Positions 24,274 to 33,216 are shown, counted from the first letter of the stretch. The stretch is 64,000 nt of DNA from Geobacter sp. (GCA_003490025.1 DNJC01000076.1:71197-135196); one strand, 5' to 3'. The notes: a model not told the origin generated them from the sequence alone. Program-made: numbers and translations.

Positions 24274-24945
24274 CTAAGTCCGGGGGAGCGGGATGACGTA
24301 GTAGAAGATGGCCAGGAAGTGGCAGGCGCTGCCGGTCAGGACGAAGAGATGCCAGATGGCGTGGTTGAAGGGGAGCCGGTCCCAGAGATAAAAGACGACG
24401 CCGACGGTGTAGGCAATGCCACCGGCGAATAGCAGCAACATCCCACCTGCGGCGAGAGCCGCTGAAAGGGGTTTCAGGGCGATGACAACGATCCAGCCCA
24501 GGCCGATGTAGAGCAGCGGCCCTATGATGCGCAGGCGGTGGGCCGTGAAGATTTTCAGCACCGCCCCCAGCGTCCCCAGTCCCCAGACCGCGCCGAAGAT
24601 CGACCATCCCCAGGCCCCCCGCAGCGAGACCAGGGAAAAGGGCGTGTAGCTCCCAGCGATCATCAGGTAGATGCTGGCATGGTCCAGGATGCGGAACACG
24701 TAACGGACGTAGGGCTTGCGGACGCTGTGATAGGCGGTGGAGAGGCAATAGAAGGTGGCCATCGCCCCGCCGTAGATCCAGGCGCTGACCACGCGGTAGT
24801 TATCGCCCTGATGAGATGCCGCCGAGATGAGGGCCGCCACCCCAAGGAAGCTCAACAGCGCTCCTAAGCCGTGGGTGAGGCGGTTGACCAACTCTTCTGT
24901 CTCGCTGTAATAAACCAGCCGCTCGCTAATATCCCTGATTTCCAT
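24274..24945 (-). CDS. Hemolysin III / TrhA (PAQR-like) membrane protein
   Basis: 223 aa from ATG at 24945. Seven hydrophobic segments are visible. The family motifs are EELVNRLTHGLGALLSF near the N-terminus (with the conserved His), TAYHSV in the third segment and a C-terminal FNHAIWHLFVL with the paired His residues. The bacterial family (YqfA/TrhA) affects membrane fluidity and fatty-acid homeostasis. It is convergent with the ATPase gene, with only 10 nt between the stops, so it is not part of that operon. Confidence 0.93.
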   Translation of the reverse strand: MEIRDISERLVYYSETEELVNRLTHGLGALLSFLGVAALISAASHQGDNYRVVSAWIYGGAMATFYCLSTAYHSVRKPYVRYVFRILDHASIYLMIAGSYTPFSLVSLRGAWGWSIFGAVWGLGTLGAVLKIFTAHRLRIIGPLLYIGLGWIVVIALKPLSAALAAGGMLLLFAGGIAYTVGVVFYLWDRLPFNHAIWHLFVLTGSACHFLAIFYYVIPLPRT

Positions 24946-25021
24946 TAGACAAGACTACACCCGATGCCAATTAAACTTCAACAAATCAACGGTTTGCTCT
25001 TCCTAACCTCTTTCCGGGCGA

Positions 25022-25408
25022 TCATCCTCTCGGGACCAGCCGCAAAGCATCGGGAGCCAGCGGGCAGATCCGGTAACACTCCCCGCAGCCGGTGCAAAGG
25101 GAGGCGTCGATGCGGATCCCCTCCCCCATGACCAGGATGATGGCCCTGGCCTCGCAACGCTCGAGGCAGGAGAAACATCCGCAGTTCCTGGCCATGCAGT
25201 GCCCGTTGTCGACTTGGGCCAGCATGTCCCTGCCGGCAACAGGCTCCTCCTCCCGCCCGTTATTCTCAAGCCCCCCCTCCGGTTCGGCCTGCACCGAGGC
25301 GCAGTAGAGCGAAGCCTGCGCCTCGCGCACGGTTTCTCCGACCGCAAAGACGGTTTTCCCCAGCGAATAGAAACTGTGCCGGAAAAAATCCTTGCGGGAG
25401 AGGGTCAT
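25022..25408 (-). CDS. NapF-like 4Fe-4S ferredoxin of the nap operon
   Basis: 128 aa from ATG at 25408, overlapping the preceding stop by 4 nt. The N-terminus is basic and hydrophobic (TLSRKDFFRHSFYSLGKT). Two cysteine clusters follow: NCGCFSCLERC, and a clear CTGCGECYRICP ferredoxin motif near the C-terminus. There is room for one typical and one irregular Fe-S site. The role in the nap operon is probably electron transfer or NapA maturation, as suggested for NapF, but the spacing of the first cluster is not canonical. Confidence 0.8.
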   Translation of the reverse strand: MTLSRKDFFRHSFYSLGKTVFAVGETVREAQASLYCASVQAEPEGGLENNGREEEPVAGRDMLAQVDNGHCMARNCGCFSCLERCEARAIILVMGEGIRIDASLCTGCGECYRICPLAPDALRLVPRG

Positions 25409-25722
25409 TTCTTCTTCCCTTTGCCGGACTTCCTCGCCGGCTTTACCTCGCCCTGGACATGGCACGAGGTGCAGTTCAGGCGCTCGGGATGGCTCGTGGG
25501 GGGCGCGCCCTTCACGCCGTTGAGGTGGCAGGCGTTGCATCCCTCCCCGTCCAGGTTCGGCTTCACCGCATGCGGAATCACCGGCGGGTCGCTTTGTGAC
25601 CGCTGCGCATCGGCCGCCAGGTCCAGCTCGGGCCGGGGCTGCTCCTCGGCGAAAGCCGGAAGCGTCATAGTCAGGGAGATGGCGGCGGTCAGTAACAGCA
25701 CCGGGCGCAGAATTGATTTCAT
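25405..25722 (-). CDS. NapB-like diheme cytochrome c
   Basis: 105 aa from ATG at 25722 with AAGGAGG upstream. A signal peptide (LRPVLLLTAAISLTMTLPAFA) is followed by the NapB-typical PPVIPHA segment. Two heme attachment sites follow, CNACH (Cys62) and CTSCH (Cys84), then a Lys-rich tail. It would pass electrons to NapA in the periplasm. It is shorter than E. coli NapB (about 149 aa) but keeps both hemes. It lies between napA and the ferredoxin gene. Confidence 0.85.
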   Translation of the reverse strand: MKSILRPVLLLTAAISLTMTLPAFAEEQPRPELDLAADAQRSQSDPPVIPHAVKPNLDGEGCNACHLNGVKGAPPTSHPERLNCTSCHVQGEVKPARKSGKGKKK

Positions 25723-25761
25723 TAACAGCCTCCTTGTCACGCAAGCTCTTTCACCAACTCT

Positions 25762-25798
25762 CCTCCCCCCGGAGGGGGGAGGTCGGGAGGGGGGGAAG
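25762..25798. repeat. C-rich/G-rich palindrome between napA and the cytochrome gene
   Basis: CCTCCCCCC-type arm (from 25762) pairs with GGGGGGAGG (to 25782), followed by a second G-rich arm to 25798. It sits in the only gap between napA and the NapB-like gene and could form a strong mRNA hairpin. Confidence 0.6.
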
Positions 25799-25800
25799 GT

Positions 25801-28119
25801 TTAAGCCTTTTTCACCCGGACCGCGCACTTCTTGAAGTCCGGCTCCTTCGAGAGCGGATCGAAGGCGTCGATGCACAGGTCGTTGATCAGCTTCGTTTCG
25901 TCGAAGAAGGTGGTGAAGACGTTGCCCCGCTCCGGCGTGCCGCGGCCGTTGATCTCGGCGGGAAGGACGATGCTGCCGCGGCGCGAGGTGATGCGCACCA
26001 GGTCGCGGTTCTTGATCCCCAGGCGCTTGGCGTCCTCGGGGTGCAGCTCGACGGTGGCGCCGGAGACGGCCCGCCTCAGTTCGGGGACACGCCCGGTCAT
26101 GGTGCCGGTATGCCAGTGCTCCAGGACTCGGCCGGTGCTAAACCAGAACGGGTACGCCTTGTCCGGCGACTCTGCCGGCGGCTCGTAGGGGCGGAACCAG
26201 ACGTTCACCTTGTTGCCGGGCGCCTTGTAGAACTTGATCCCTTCGCCCTTTTTGACGTAGGAGTCGTCCGCCTCCGTGTAGCGCCAGCGGGTCTCCTGGC
26301 CGTCCGCCTTGATCGGCCAGCGCAGCCCCCTCACCTTGGCGTAGGCCTCGTAGGGCGCCAGATCCTTGCCGTTGCCGATGGTGAACTTGCGGTATTCCTC
26401 CCAGATCTCCCGGTGCATACCCTTCTCGCTGTAGGGGAACAGCTGCCCGAGTCCCATCCTTTTGGCGAACTCGATCAGCTGCCAGGTATCCTCCTTGGCC
26501 TGACCCGGAGCATCGATCATCTTGAACCACTGCTGGCTGCGCCGTTCGGTATTGCCGAACACCCCCTCCTTCTCGACCCAGCTCGCCGAGGGGAGGATCA
26601 CGTCGGCCAGCTCGGTGGTCCTGGTGGGATAGATGTCGGAAACCACGATGAACGCCTTGCGCGCCTCGGCCGCCTTCCGGACGCGGTTCAGGTTCGGGAG
26701 GGACTGGAACGGGTTGGTGCACTGGATCCAGATGCACTTCAGCTCGTTTCTGTCTATGGCGCGGAACATCTCCATGGTGTGCAGCCCGACCTTGGAGGGG
26801 ATCTTGCCGGGATCGATCCCCCAGATCCCCGCCGTCTTCTTGCGGTGCGCCTCGTTCATCACCACCATGTCGGCCGGGAGCCGGTGCGCGAAGGTGCCGA
26901 CCTCGCGGGCGGTGCCGCAGGCCGAGGGCTGGCCGGTCAGGGAGAGGGGATTCTCCCCCGGCTTGCAGATCTTGCCGGTGAGAAGATGCAGGTTGTAGAT
27001 CAGGTTGTTGACCCACGAGCCGCGCGTATGCTGGTTCACCCCCATGGTCCAAAGGGAATTGACCTTGCGCGACTTGTCGCCGTACATCCTCGCCAGTTCC
27101 TCGATCTTCCCGGCCGGGATCCCCGAGAGCTTTTCGGCCCACTGCGGCGTGAAAGGTTTCATCAGCTCCCGGTACTCGTCGAAGGAGAGTGCCTTCACGT
27201 CGGCCGGCGTCTCGTTGAACGCCTCCTTGTCCTTGAGGCCGTAGGGGGCGTTCTCCTTGCCCCGTTTGAAGTTGACGTACTCCTTGATGAAGGCCTCGTC
27301 GTAGAGCTTGTCCCTCAGGATGACGTGGATGATCCCGTTCAGCGCGGCCAGGTCTCCATTGGGGTGCATGGGGATGAAGTCGTCCGCCATCTTCGTGGTG
27401 CGGGTCCTGCGGGTGGCGATGTCGATCAGCTTCACGTTGGGATGCTTCAGCTTGTTGTCGATCAGGCGGGAAAAGAGCACCGGATGGCACTCGGCCATGT
27501 TGGCCCCCCACAGGATGTAGGTGTCGCCCAGGTCGAGGTCGTCATAGCACCCCATCGGCTCGTCGGAGCCGAATGTGTTCATGAAGGCGACCACCGCCGA
27601 CGCCATGCAGAGGCGCGCGTTGGCTTCCAGGTTGTTGGTGCCGAGGCCCCCTTTCATCAACTTCGAGGCGGTGTATCCCTCCTGCACGGTCCACTGGCCG
27701 GAGCCGTACAGGGCGACCGAGTCGGGGCCGTGATCGGCGATGGCCTCTTTGTATTTGGATGCGATCAGGTCGAGCGCCTCGTCCCAGGTAGCCGGGACCA
27801 TCTGGTCCCCTTTGCGGATCAGCGGGGTGGTGAGGCGGTCCTTGCCGTAGAGCGCCTTGGACAGGAAATACCCTTTGACGCAGTTGAGCCCCTTGTTGAC
27901 CGGGCCGGCAGGGTCGCCCTTGGTGGTCACGATCCTGCCACCCTTGACTCCCACCAGCACCGAACAGCCGACTCCACAGTACCGGCAGGGGGCCTTGCCC
28001 CAGGTTATGCCCGCTTCCGCCGCGTCGGCCCCTTCCGGTCGCAGCACCGGAACCCCTACTGCGGCAAATGCGGCCGCAGCCGCGCTGGCCTTGATAAAAT
28101 CCCGCCTGGTCAATCCCAT
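25801..28119 (-). CDS. napA: Periplasmic nitrate reductase catalytic subunit
   Basis: 772 aa from ATG at 28119, with GAGGAGG 5-11 nt upstream. A twin-arginine signal (TRRDFIKA, then an Ala-rich stretch) exports it folded. The 4Fe-4S cluster uses Cys45, Cys48, Cys52 and Cys80 (CRYCGVGC and LNCVKG). The molybdenum ligand is Cys171 in LCMASAV, which distinguishes NapA and Fdh-like enzymes from NarG. The family reduces nitrate to nitrite in the periplasm with a bis-MGD cofactor. It is preceded by napD and followed by NapB-like and NapF-like genes, so this is a compact nap operon without visible napC, napG or napH. Assimilatory or formate dehydrogenase relatives are less likely given the neighbours. 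Confidence 0.93.
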   Translation of the reverse strand: MGLTRRDFIKASAAAAAFAAVGVPVLRPEGADAAEAGITWGKAPCRYCGVGCSVLVGVKGGRIVTTKGDPAGPVNKGLNCVKGYFLSKALYGKDRLTTPLIRKGDQMVPATWDEALDLIASKYKEAIADHGPDSVALYGSGQWTVQEGYTASKLMKGGLGTNNLEANARLCMASAVVAFMNTFGSDEPMGCYDDLDLGDTYILWGANMAECHPVLFSRLIDNKLKHPNVKLIDIATRRTRTTKMADDFIPMHPNGDLAALNGIIHVILRDKLYDEAFIKEYVNFKRGKENAPYGLKDKEAFNETPADVKALSFDEYRELMKPFTPQWAEKLSGIPAGKIEELARMYGDKSRKVNSLWTMGVNQHTRGSWVNNLIYNLHLLTGKICKPGENPLSLTGQPSACGTAREVGTFAHRLPADMVVMNEAHRKKTAGIWGIDPGKIPSKVGLHTMEMFRAIDRNELKCIWIQCTNPFQSLPNLNRVRKAAEARKAFIVVSDIYPTRTTELADVILPSASWVEKEGVFGNTERRSQQWFKMIDAPGQAKEDTWQLIEFAKRMGLGQLFPYSEKGMHREIWEEYRKFTIGNGKDLAPYEAYAKVRGLRWPIKADGQETRWRYTEADDSYVKKGEGIKFYKAPGNKVNVWFRPYEPPAESPDKAYPFWFSTGRVLEHWHTGTMTGRVPELRRAVSGATVELHPEDAKRLGIKNRDLVRITSRRGSIVLPAEINGRGTPERGNVFTTFFDETKLINDLCIDAFDPLSKEPDFKKCAVRVKKA

Positions 28120-28142
28120 CGCATCCTCCTCGATAGTGTCAT

Positions 28143-28185
28143 AAAAAAAGAGCAGCTTCAGGGCTGCTCCCGCCTAAAGCTGCTC
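28143..28185 (-). terminator. Intrinsic-terminator-like hairpin between napD and napA
   Basis: On the minus strand, GAGCAGCTT pairs perfectly with AAGCTGCTC (9 bp), followed by seven T. The left arm encodes the last three residues of NapD (Glu-Gln-Leu), and its TAG stop is in the loop. It may attenuate napA expression. Confidence 0.65.
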
Positions 28186-28407
28186 GAAATTATGATATGC
28201 CAGTTGCACCGAAACGACCCCTTCGATCTCCTCGAACCCGGTCACCAGTGCCACTTCGTCATCGACTGTGTCCGCCTCGACCACCGCCACTATCCTGCCG
28301 CCCGGCAGCACGCCGTGGACTTCGACACCGTTTAGTTCGGCCAGTTGCTGTGCGATATTCTCAGCGCTTGCCGCCATGCATGTCACAACGACACCGGATA
28401 CTGGCAT
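28174..28407 (-). CDS. napD: NapD-family chaperone
   Basis: 77 aa from ATG at 28407 with GGGAGG 5-10 nt upstream. The ferredoxin-like fold pattern is visible: MPVSGVVVTCM, NIAQQLAELNGVEVHGVL, then GRIVAVVEAD and a closing VVSVQLAYHNFE. NapD binds the twin-arginine signal of NapA and prevents premature export. It lies 54 nt upstream of napA, separated by a terminator-like hairpin. An FNR-type palindrome is centred about 206 nt upstream. Confidence 0.88.
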   Translation of the reverse strand: MPVSGVVVTCMAASAENIAQQLAELNGVEVHGVLPGGRIVAVVEADTVDDEVALVTGFEEIEGVVSVQLAYHNFEQL

Positions 28408-28606
28408 AGCTCCCTCCCTTTGGTAGTTCGCCTCTTCGAAGCCTCGGTCAATCCCGTGCAAACGTAGTCTGATGTGCCGGCACAAGGCAGACCGTGTGTC
28501 TCGTGCGTCGAAGGACAAGTCCGGCATTTGCCGGCAAATAGAGCAAGTTGCTGATTGCGCGGTAATTTGCCGTAGAATCTCTACCACAAAGGAGGTCCGG
28601 AAATAT

Positions 28607-28620
28607 TTGACCTAAGTCAA
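28607..28620. promoter_or_regulatory. CRP/FNR-family palindrome upstream of napD
   Basis: TTGACCTAAGTCAA, a perfect TTGAC-N4-GTCAA inverted repeat. This is one base per arm from the FNR consensus TTGAT-N4-ATCAA and fits related regulators such as Dnr or HcpR. It is the obvious anaerobic control site for nap. The surrounding 28408-28788 shows no supported gene. Confidence 0.6.
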
Positions 28621-28788
28621 TTTATGGCAGAAAGCCTTGCCGCAATGACAAGTCTTATCACCGGCTTCGTTGTCAACGGCGACAGGGGCGGGCTGGTCTT
28701 CTACCTGACTCCGGGATAACTGCCGGAGGTGCGGCATCGCAGGGGGCACGCGGAACCGGGCATTTGCTTTGACCATTGAGTCCCTGCA

Positions 28789-30138
28789 TCAACCCAAAAC
28801 GGGAGACCCCTCTGAAGGAGTCTCCCGTTTTGCATCTGTCTTTCTCACCGTCTTCTCCTTGATGGTGTCCAAGGCCCGGGTGATGTCGGCGGCAGAGGTC
28901 GCTTCATCGACGCCACAGATTAAGGTGGTGATGGTGATAGTCGTGATTGGCACGGAGCGGGGAGTCGCGGCTTTATCTGATACCGTTTCGCCGGGATGAA
29001 ACAGCCTGTACACTTCTGCATCGAAGCTGGCGATGGCCGCTTCGCAGAAGGGTTGCACGTTGTCCGGTGGGAGGATAATGATGAAACTGTCGCCCCCGGC
29101 ATGGCCGACAAAAGACCCGGGGCCACCATGGTTCCTGGCGGCCACATGCAGCAGGTACGCCGTGAGGCGAAGCAGGTCGGTCGCTTTGGCGTAACCCTGC
29201 CGGGCAGCGATAAAGCCTAACTCATCAATCCGGGCGTCACACAAGGCGAACGGTGTCCCCTCCTTCAACTGCTCCTCCAGGATTCTCTCCGCTGCAACTG
29301 CGCCGGTGTACCGTGTCGTGGCGAAGTTGAGCTTTTCAAGCTCCGTGAGCTTCCTGGTCATGCTGGTAACATCATTCGCGAGATCACTGATCTCTTCACA
29401 GGCAGGTATCTCCGGAGGAGAGGAAAAGTCGCCGGAGAGCGCCCGGTGCGTCGCCATCTGCAGCCTTCTCGTGGCGCCGAAGATCCGGTTCGTGACGAAT
29501 GGGGCTATCCAGAAGGTAAGCAGGAAACCGATGCAGGAAAGCGCGATGGTCCACTTGATGGTGGATCTACGCTGGTCGTCCGCGCGCGCTATTATCGAGT
29601 GCAGCTTGGTCTGACGCTTTACGTAAAGATCGTTTATCGATTTGTACAGTTCCGTGGCTGATGATCGGTGCTCCTCGGGATTTTTCTCCTGGCCGGCGAA
29701 CAGCCTGGTCGCTGCCGCCTGGTATTTGACATAGAGCCCGTTCAGTTGGGCATGCTCTTGAGATGAGCCTGTCTGTTGCAGGATGCGCAGGTTCGCAAGG
29801 AACTCCCTTTCGCGCTGTCGGAAAAGTTCGACGAAGGCGGGATCTTTGAGGATCGCGTACTTGCCGGCGAAACGCTCCTGGGCCAGCAGGGATGCGCGCA
29901 GCTTTATAAAGGCGCTGACAGCGGGGAGATCCGTATAGGTGATTTCACGTGCGGTCTTGTTTATGGCGCTGAGGTTCAGGGCGGAAAAAAGCAGTGCGGC
30001 AATGGTGAAGATCGCCATGGCGGCATAGCCTGAACCTATTTTAAGGAAGAGGAAGAGTCGTGATCGTCTGCGCATGACGGAACGGTCCAAGGCCTTGAGA
30101 AGTGCTTGAACCTCTTCCTTTTCTTCCGGGTTCACCAT
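28789..30138 (-). CDS. Membrane sensor protein with HAMP-like region and degenerate GGDEF domain
   Basis: 449 aa from ATG at 30138, preceded by AGGGGG. Two transmembrane helices (SGYAAMAIFTIAALLFSALN and TIALSCIGFLLTFWIAPFV) flank a periplasmic helical sensor of about 160 residues. A HAMP-like linker follows (ATRRLQMATHRALSGDF), then a C-terminal domain with the GGDEF-like element FVGHAGGDSFIIILP. The signature reads AGGDSF instead of GG(D/E)EF, so diguanylate cyclase activity is doubtful, though c-di-GMP-linked signalling is plausible. It is transcribed divergently from the histidine kinase gene. Its final codons lie in a terminator hairpin. Confidence 0.78.
   Translation of the reverse strand: MVNPEEKEEVQALLKALDRSVMRRRSRLFLFLKIGSGYAAMAIFTIAALLFSALNLSAINKTAREITYTDLPAVSAFIKLRASLLAQERFAGKYAILKDPAFVELFRQREREFLANLRILQQTGSSQEHAQLNGLYVKYQAAATRLFAGQEKNPEEHRSSATELYKSINDLYVKRQTKLHSIIARADDQRRSTIKWTIALSCIGFLLTFWIAPFVTNRIFGATRRLQMATHRALSGDFSSPPEIPACEEISDLANDVTSMTRKLTELEKLNFATTRYTGAVAAERILEEQLKEGTPFALCDARIDELGFIAARQGYAKATDLLRLTAYLLHVAARNHGGPGSFVGHAGGDSFIIILPPDNVQPFCEAAIASFDAEVYRLFHPGETVSDKAATPRSVPITTITITTLICGVDEATSAADITRALDTIKEKTVRKTDAKRETPSEGSPVLG
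28795..28832 (-). terminator. Intrinsic terminator overlapping the 3' end of the GGDEF-like gene
   Basis: A perfect 13-bp stem, CAAAACGGGAGAC (28795-28807) with GTCTCCCGTTTTG (28820-28832), around a 12-nt loop. It encodes the last residues of the GGDEF-like protein and ends just before its stop; it may work in both directions. Confidence 0.7.
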
Positions 30139-30429
30139 GCGGCCCCCTGGATCATCGACAGAGCATGACATCGAGTGGTTGAGACGTCGGGCACGGGATT
30201 GGCAAGGGCTAATTTTATCGCGCCGGTGGAGAGGAGCAACTTTCTGCTCCGCCGCATTAACTAGTGAGGGGCGCCGCGGCTGTCCGCCCCCTGCGCCCGA
30301 AAACGGTTTTAATCTTGCGGCAGGTGTGCTAGCCTCGGCTCACTCTTTTCCGTGAGCTTGATCTTCGGCAAAGCGTCGACGAACTCTCCCCCCTTCGTGT
30401 TCTCAAAGGGGAACCCTTGGAGCCGCCAC

Positions 30430-32442
30430 GTGGTGTCGCATAAGCAGATCTTTTACCTGATTCTTCTTTGCTTCCTGAATGCACCTTGTGCTGCCCTGGC
30501 CGTTTCCCCCTCTCCGACCCCCTTGCTTCTTTCCGGCGCCGGCCTCCTCCCCCTGGCCGGACATCTGGAGATCCTCTGCGACCCGAAAGGGGCGCTGGCC
30601 TTTGGCGACGTGCTTAAGGGGGATAACGGCGCGCGCTTCAAGCCGATCCCGGGCTTTCTGAACCGCGGCTACACCTCCGAGACGACCTGGGTCCGCTTCT
30701 CCCTGCGCAGGAGCCCGCAGTCCGACGGGCGTTTTTTTCTGAGATTGTCGCCGCTTTACCTCGACCACGTCGCCGCATGGGTTCAGACCGGACCCGACTC
30801 CGCCTCCCTTTCCTCATATACCGGCTACCAGTTCGGGGACCACCACCCGGCGACAAAACGCCCGATGCGCCATTCGCACTTCGTCATCCCGATGAACCTC
30901 GGCGACGAAGGGGAACACCTGGTCTACATCCAGCTCCGGACCACCAGTTCCCACAGCCTGATGGGATGGGTTTACCCCCCAGAAAGCTTCTTCTCGTGGT
31001 CCCAACAGCGGTCCCTGCTCTACGGCGGCTTCATCGGGGTCACCCTTTTCATCTCGTTCATCAACATCATCTACGCCCTGCGCCTCAAAGAGATGATGTA
31101 CTGCTACTACGCCTTCTTCGTTCTCGCGATCTGCGGCACGGAAGCGGGCGCCGAGGGGCTGCTGGGGCTGGTATGGCCTTCCGGAGCGCATCTGCTCTCG
31201 GATTACCTGGTCGGCGGAGGAGCCGCCCTGCAGTACAGCACTTTCTGCCTGTTCATCATCCGCCTCTTCGATACCGGGGCCACCATGCCGAAGGCGCACA
31301 GGTTCTTCCAGTTCATCTTCCTGTTCGGCATCGCCACGTTTCTCGCCATTCCCCTCGGACAGTACGGCCGGATGGCCTCCCACCTGATGCAGGCCGGCCT
31401 GGTCATGGTCTGCTTCGTAACCTGGCTCGGCTTCAGGCTCTACCGGCGCGGCGTCCCGGCCGGCGCCCTCTTCCTCGCCTCTTTCCTGGCCAGCAACATC
31501 GGGGCTGTGGTCGCCATCCTGCGCCTGCTGGGGCTGCTCCCGGCCAACACGGTGACGACCTACTCGTTCCAGATCGGGGCGCTCTTTCACATGGTGTTCA
31601 TGACGCTGGCGCTTACCGAGCGGGTCAGGGAGGCCGAGGAGAACGCCGTCGCCGCCTCCCGGGAGGCGGCGCAGAAGGCTGTGGTGCTCGCCGGCGAAAT
31701 GACCAGGGAACTGGTCGAGAACCAGAAGGAGCTTGAGGAGGCGCTGGAGGCGAAACTGCAAGCGCTGGAGGGGCAGAGGCGCTTCGTGGAGATGGTCTCG
31801 CACGAATACCGCAACCCTCTGGCCATCCTGCGGACCAACGTGGACCTCGTCGAGATGAAGGCCTGCGGTCCCCACTGCGCGGTGTACCCCAACCTCTGGA
31901 AGATGAAGCGGGCCCTGGCACGGCTGGTAGAGGTCGTCGACATATCGCTTGGGTGCGAACCCCTGGGGGAGACGGCCCCGGCGCCGGACCTGCAGGAGGT
32001 CGGACTCCCGGGGTTCATGGAGAGGATCGTGGAGGAAACGATGGGGCTCTGGGGGGATCGGCGCGTCGATCTGGAGTGCTCCGGCATCGGGGGCGCCTGC
32101 GTCATGGCGGACCCTGCGCTCCTCAAGACGGCGTTCGTCAACCTGATCGACAACGCCTTCAAGTATTCGGCGCCCGACGAGCCGGTGAGCATCCGGGTGG
32201 TCGCGGAGAAGGGAGAGGCGGCGGTCGCCATCCGGGACAACGGCCGCGGCATCGCCGAAGAGGAACTGGAGTCGGTATTCGAGAATTACTACCGCGGCAT
32301 GGGGAGCGGCGACACCACCGGGGCCGGGATCGGGCTGTACCTGGTCAGGAGGATCGTCGGGCAGCACGGCGGCCGGGTCTCCCTCGCGAGGGGGGACGCC
32401 GGCGGCGCCGTGGCGACGGTAAGGCTGCCGCTGTCGCAGTAA
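30430..32442 (+). CDS. 7TMR-DISM sensor histidine kinase
   Basis: 670 aa if started at GTG 30430, where GGAG lies 8 nt upstream and a signal peptide follows at once (QIFYLILLCFLNAPCAALA). An earlier GTG at 30352 lacks a ribosome site. The periplasmic domain is DISMED2-like, with TTWVRFSLRR and VYIQLRTTSSHS. Seven transmembrane helices (7TMR-DISM_7TM), a coiled coil (AEENAVAASREAAQKAV onward) and the kinase core follow. The phosphorylated His is His458 in MVSHEYRNPLAI. ATP-binding boxes are NLIDNAFKYS, IRDNGRGI and TGAGIGLYLV. Ligands of DISM receptors are often carbohydrates. It is followed 9 nt later by the response regulator. Confidence 0.92.
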   Translation: MVSHKQIFYLILLCFLNAPCAALAVSPSPTPLLLSGAGLLPLAGHLEILCDPKGALAFGDVLKGDNGARFKPIPGFLNRGYTSETTWVRFSLRRSPQSDGRFFLRLSPLYLDHVAAWVQTGPDSASLSSYTGYQFGDHHPATKRPMRHSHFVIPMNLGDEGEHLVYIQLRTTSSHSLMGWVYPPESFFSWSQQRSLLYGGFIGVTLFISFINIIYALRLKEMMYCYYAFFVLAICGTEAGAEGLLGLVWPSGAHLLSDYLVGGGAALQYSTFCLFIIRLFDTGATMPKAHRFFQFIFLFGIATFLAIPLGQYGRMASHLMQAGLVMVCFVTWLGFRLYRRGVPAGALFLASFLASNIGAVVAILRLLGLLPANTVTTYSFQIGALFHMVFMTLALTERVREAEENAVAASREAAQKAVVLAGEMTRELVENQKELEEALEAKLQALEGQRRFVEMVSHEYRNPLAILRTNVDLVEMKACGPHCAVYPNLWKMKRALARLVEVVDISLGCEPLGETAPAPDLQEVGLPGFMERIVEETMGLWGDRRVDLECSGIGGACVMADPALLKTAFVNLIDNAFKYSAPDEPVSIRVVAEKGEAAVAIRDNGRGIAEEELESVFENYYRGMGSGDTTGAGIGLYLVRRIVGQHGGRVSLARGDAGGAVATVRLPLSQ

Positions 32443-32451
32443 GGGGGGCTT

Positions 32452-33159
32452 GTGGAGAGCAAGATAAGGGTGATACTCGTCGAGGACAACCGGGACCTGC
32501 GGGAGAGTCTGGCGGAATTCCTGAACCTGTCGGGACACGATGCGGCGGGGGTGGGAAGCGGCCTCGAATTCTACCGGGTCCTGGCCGAATCGTCTTTTTC
32601 CATTGCGGTGGTCGATCTCGGCCTACCCGACCAGTGCGGCTACGTGCTGGTGGAGTACATCCGCAAAAATACCGCCATGGGGGTGATCATCCTCACCGCT
32701 CGCGGCACCGTGGAAGACCGGATCGTCGGGTACGATTCCGGCGCCGATCTCTACATGGTGAAGCCGGTGGACGGCCGGGAACTGGCGTCCGCCATCGCCA
32801 ACCTGGCGGCCCGGTTGGGGAACCGGGTCCCCAAAGGGGGAGTGACACCGGCAAGCGACACCTGGCGCCTGGTGAGACAGTCATGGCGTCTGCTCCCCCC
32901 GGCCGGCCCGGCGATACTGCTCACCGCGAAGGAGATGCAGTTCATGGAGTCCCTCGCCCTGGAAGCCGGCGCCGCGGTGCGCCGCGACACCCTGCTCGTC
33001 GCGCTCGGCTACCGCGACGACGAGTACGCCAACCGCGCCATGGACTCCCTGGTGCGCAGGCTGCGCCGAAAGGTGGAGGAGGTCGCTTCGGTGCACCCCC
33101 CCATCAAGACCGTCCACGCCGTCGGGTACTGCTTCTCGGCCCCCATAGTCGTCTCCTGA
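32452..33159 (+). CDS. OmpR-type response regulator
   Basis: 235 aa from GTG 32452, with AAGGGGGG upstream. The receiver domain has the acidic pocket VEDN, phosphoacceptor Asp55 in VVDLGLPD, ILTARG and the switch Lys in YMVKPVDG. A winged-helix DNA-binding domain follows (LLTAKEMQFMESL, then VRRLRRKVEE and TVHAVGYCF). It is the partner of the upstream kinase. It lies 325 nt before the DUF11 operon, in the same direction, and two 10-bp-spaced direct repeats lie in between. It is therefore the best candidate to activate that operon. Confidence 0.92.
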   Translation: MESKIRVILVEDNRDLRESLAEFLNLSGHDAAGVGSGLEFYRVLAESSFSIAVVDLGLPDQCGYVLVEYIRKNTAMGVIILTARGTVEDRIVGYDSGADLYMVKPVDGRELASAIANLAARLGNRVPKGGVTPASDTWRLVRQSWRLLPPAGPAILLTAKEMQFMESLALEAGAAVRRDTLLVALGYRDDEYANRAMDSLVRRLRRKVEEVASVHPPIKTVHAVGYCFSAPIVVS

Positions 33160-33216
33160 CCCCCCACACGCCCCGCCTGCCGACCTTCCCGCTCCGACTT
33201 TTGCCGCTTTGTCGGA

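Noticed and set aside
25801..28335. Long plus-strand open frames opposite napA
   Set aside because: They are low-complexity, Arg/Gly/Val-rich antisense frames caused by high GC content, with no recognisable domains.
28624..28719. 31-codon open frame beginning MAESLAAMTS on the plus strand, upstream of napD
   Set aside because: The nearest ribosome-like AAAGGAGG is 28 nt before the ATG, the sequence overlaps the FNR-type site region, and no family is recognisable.
30352..30429. Earlier GTG start for the 7TMR-DISM kinase
   Set aside because: It has no ribosome site and would put a charged, proline-rich stretch before the signal peptide.
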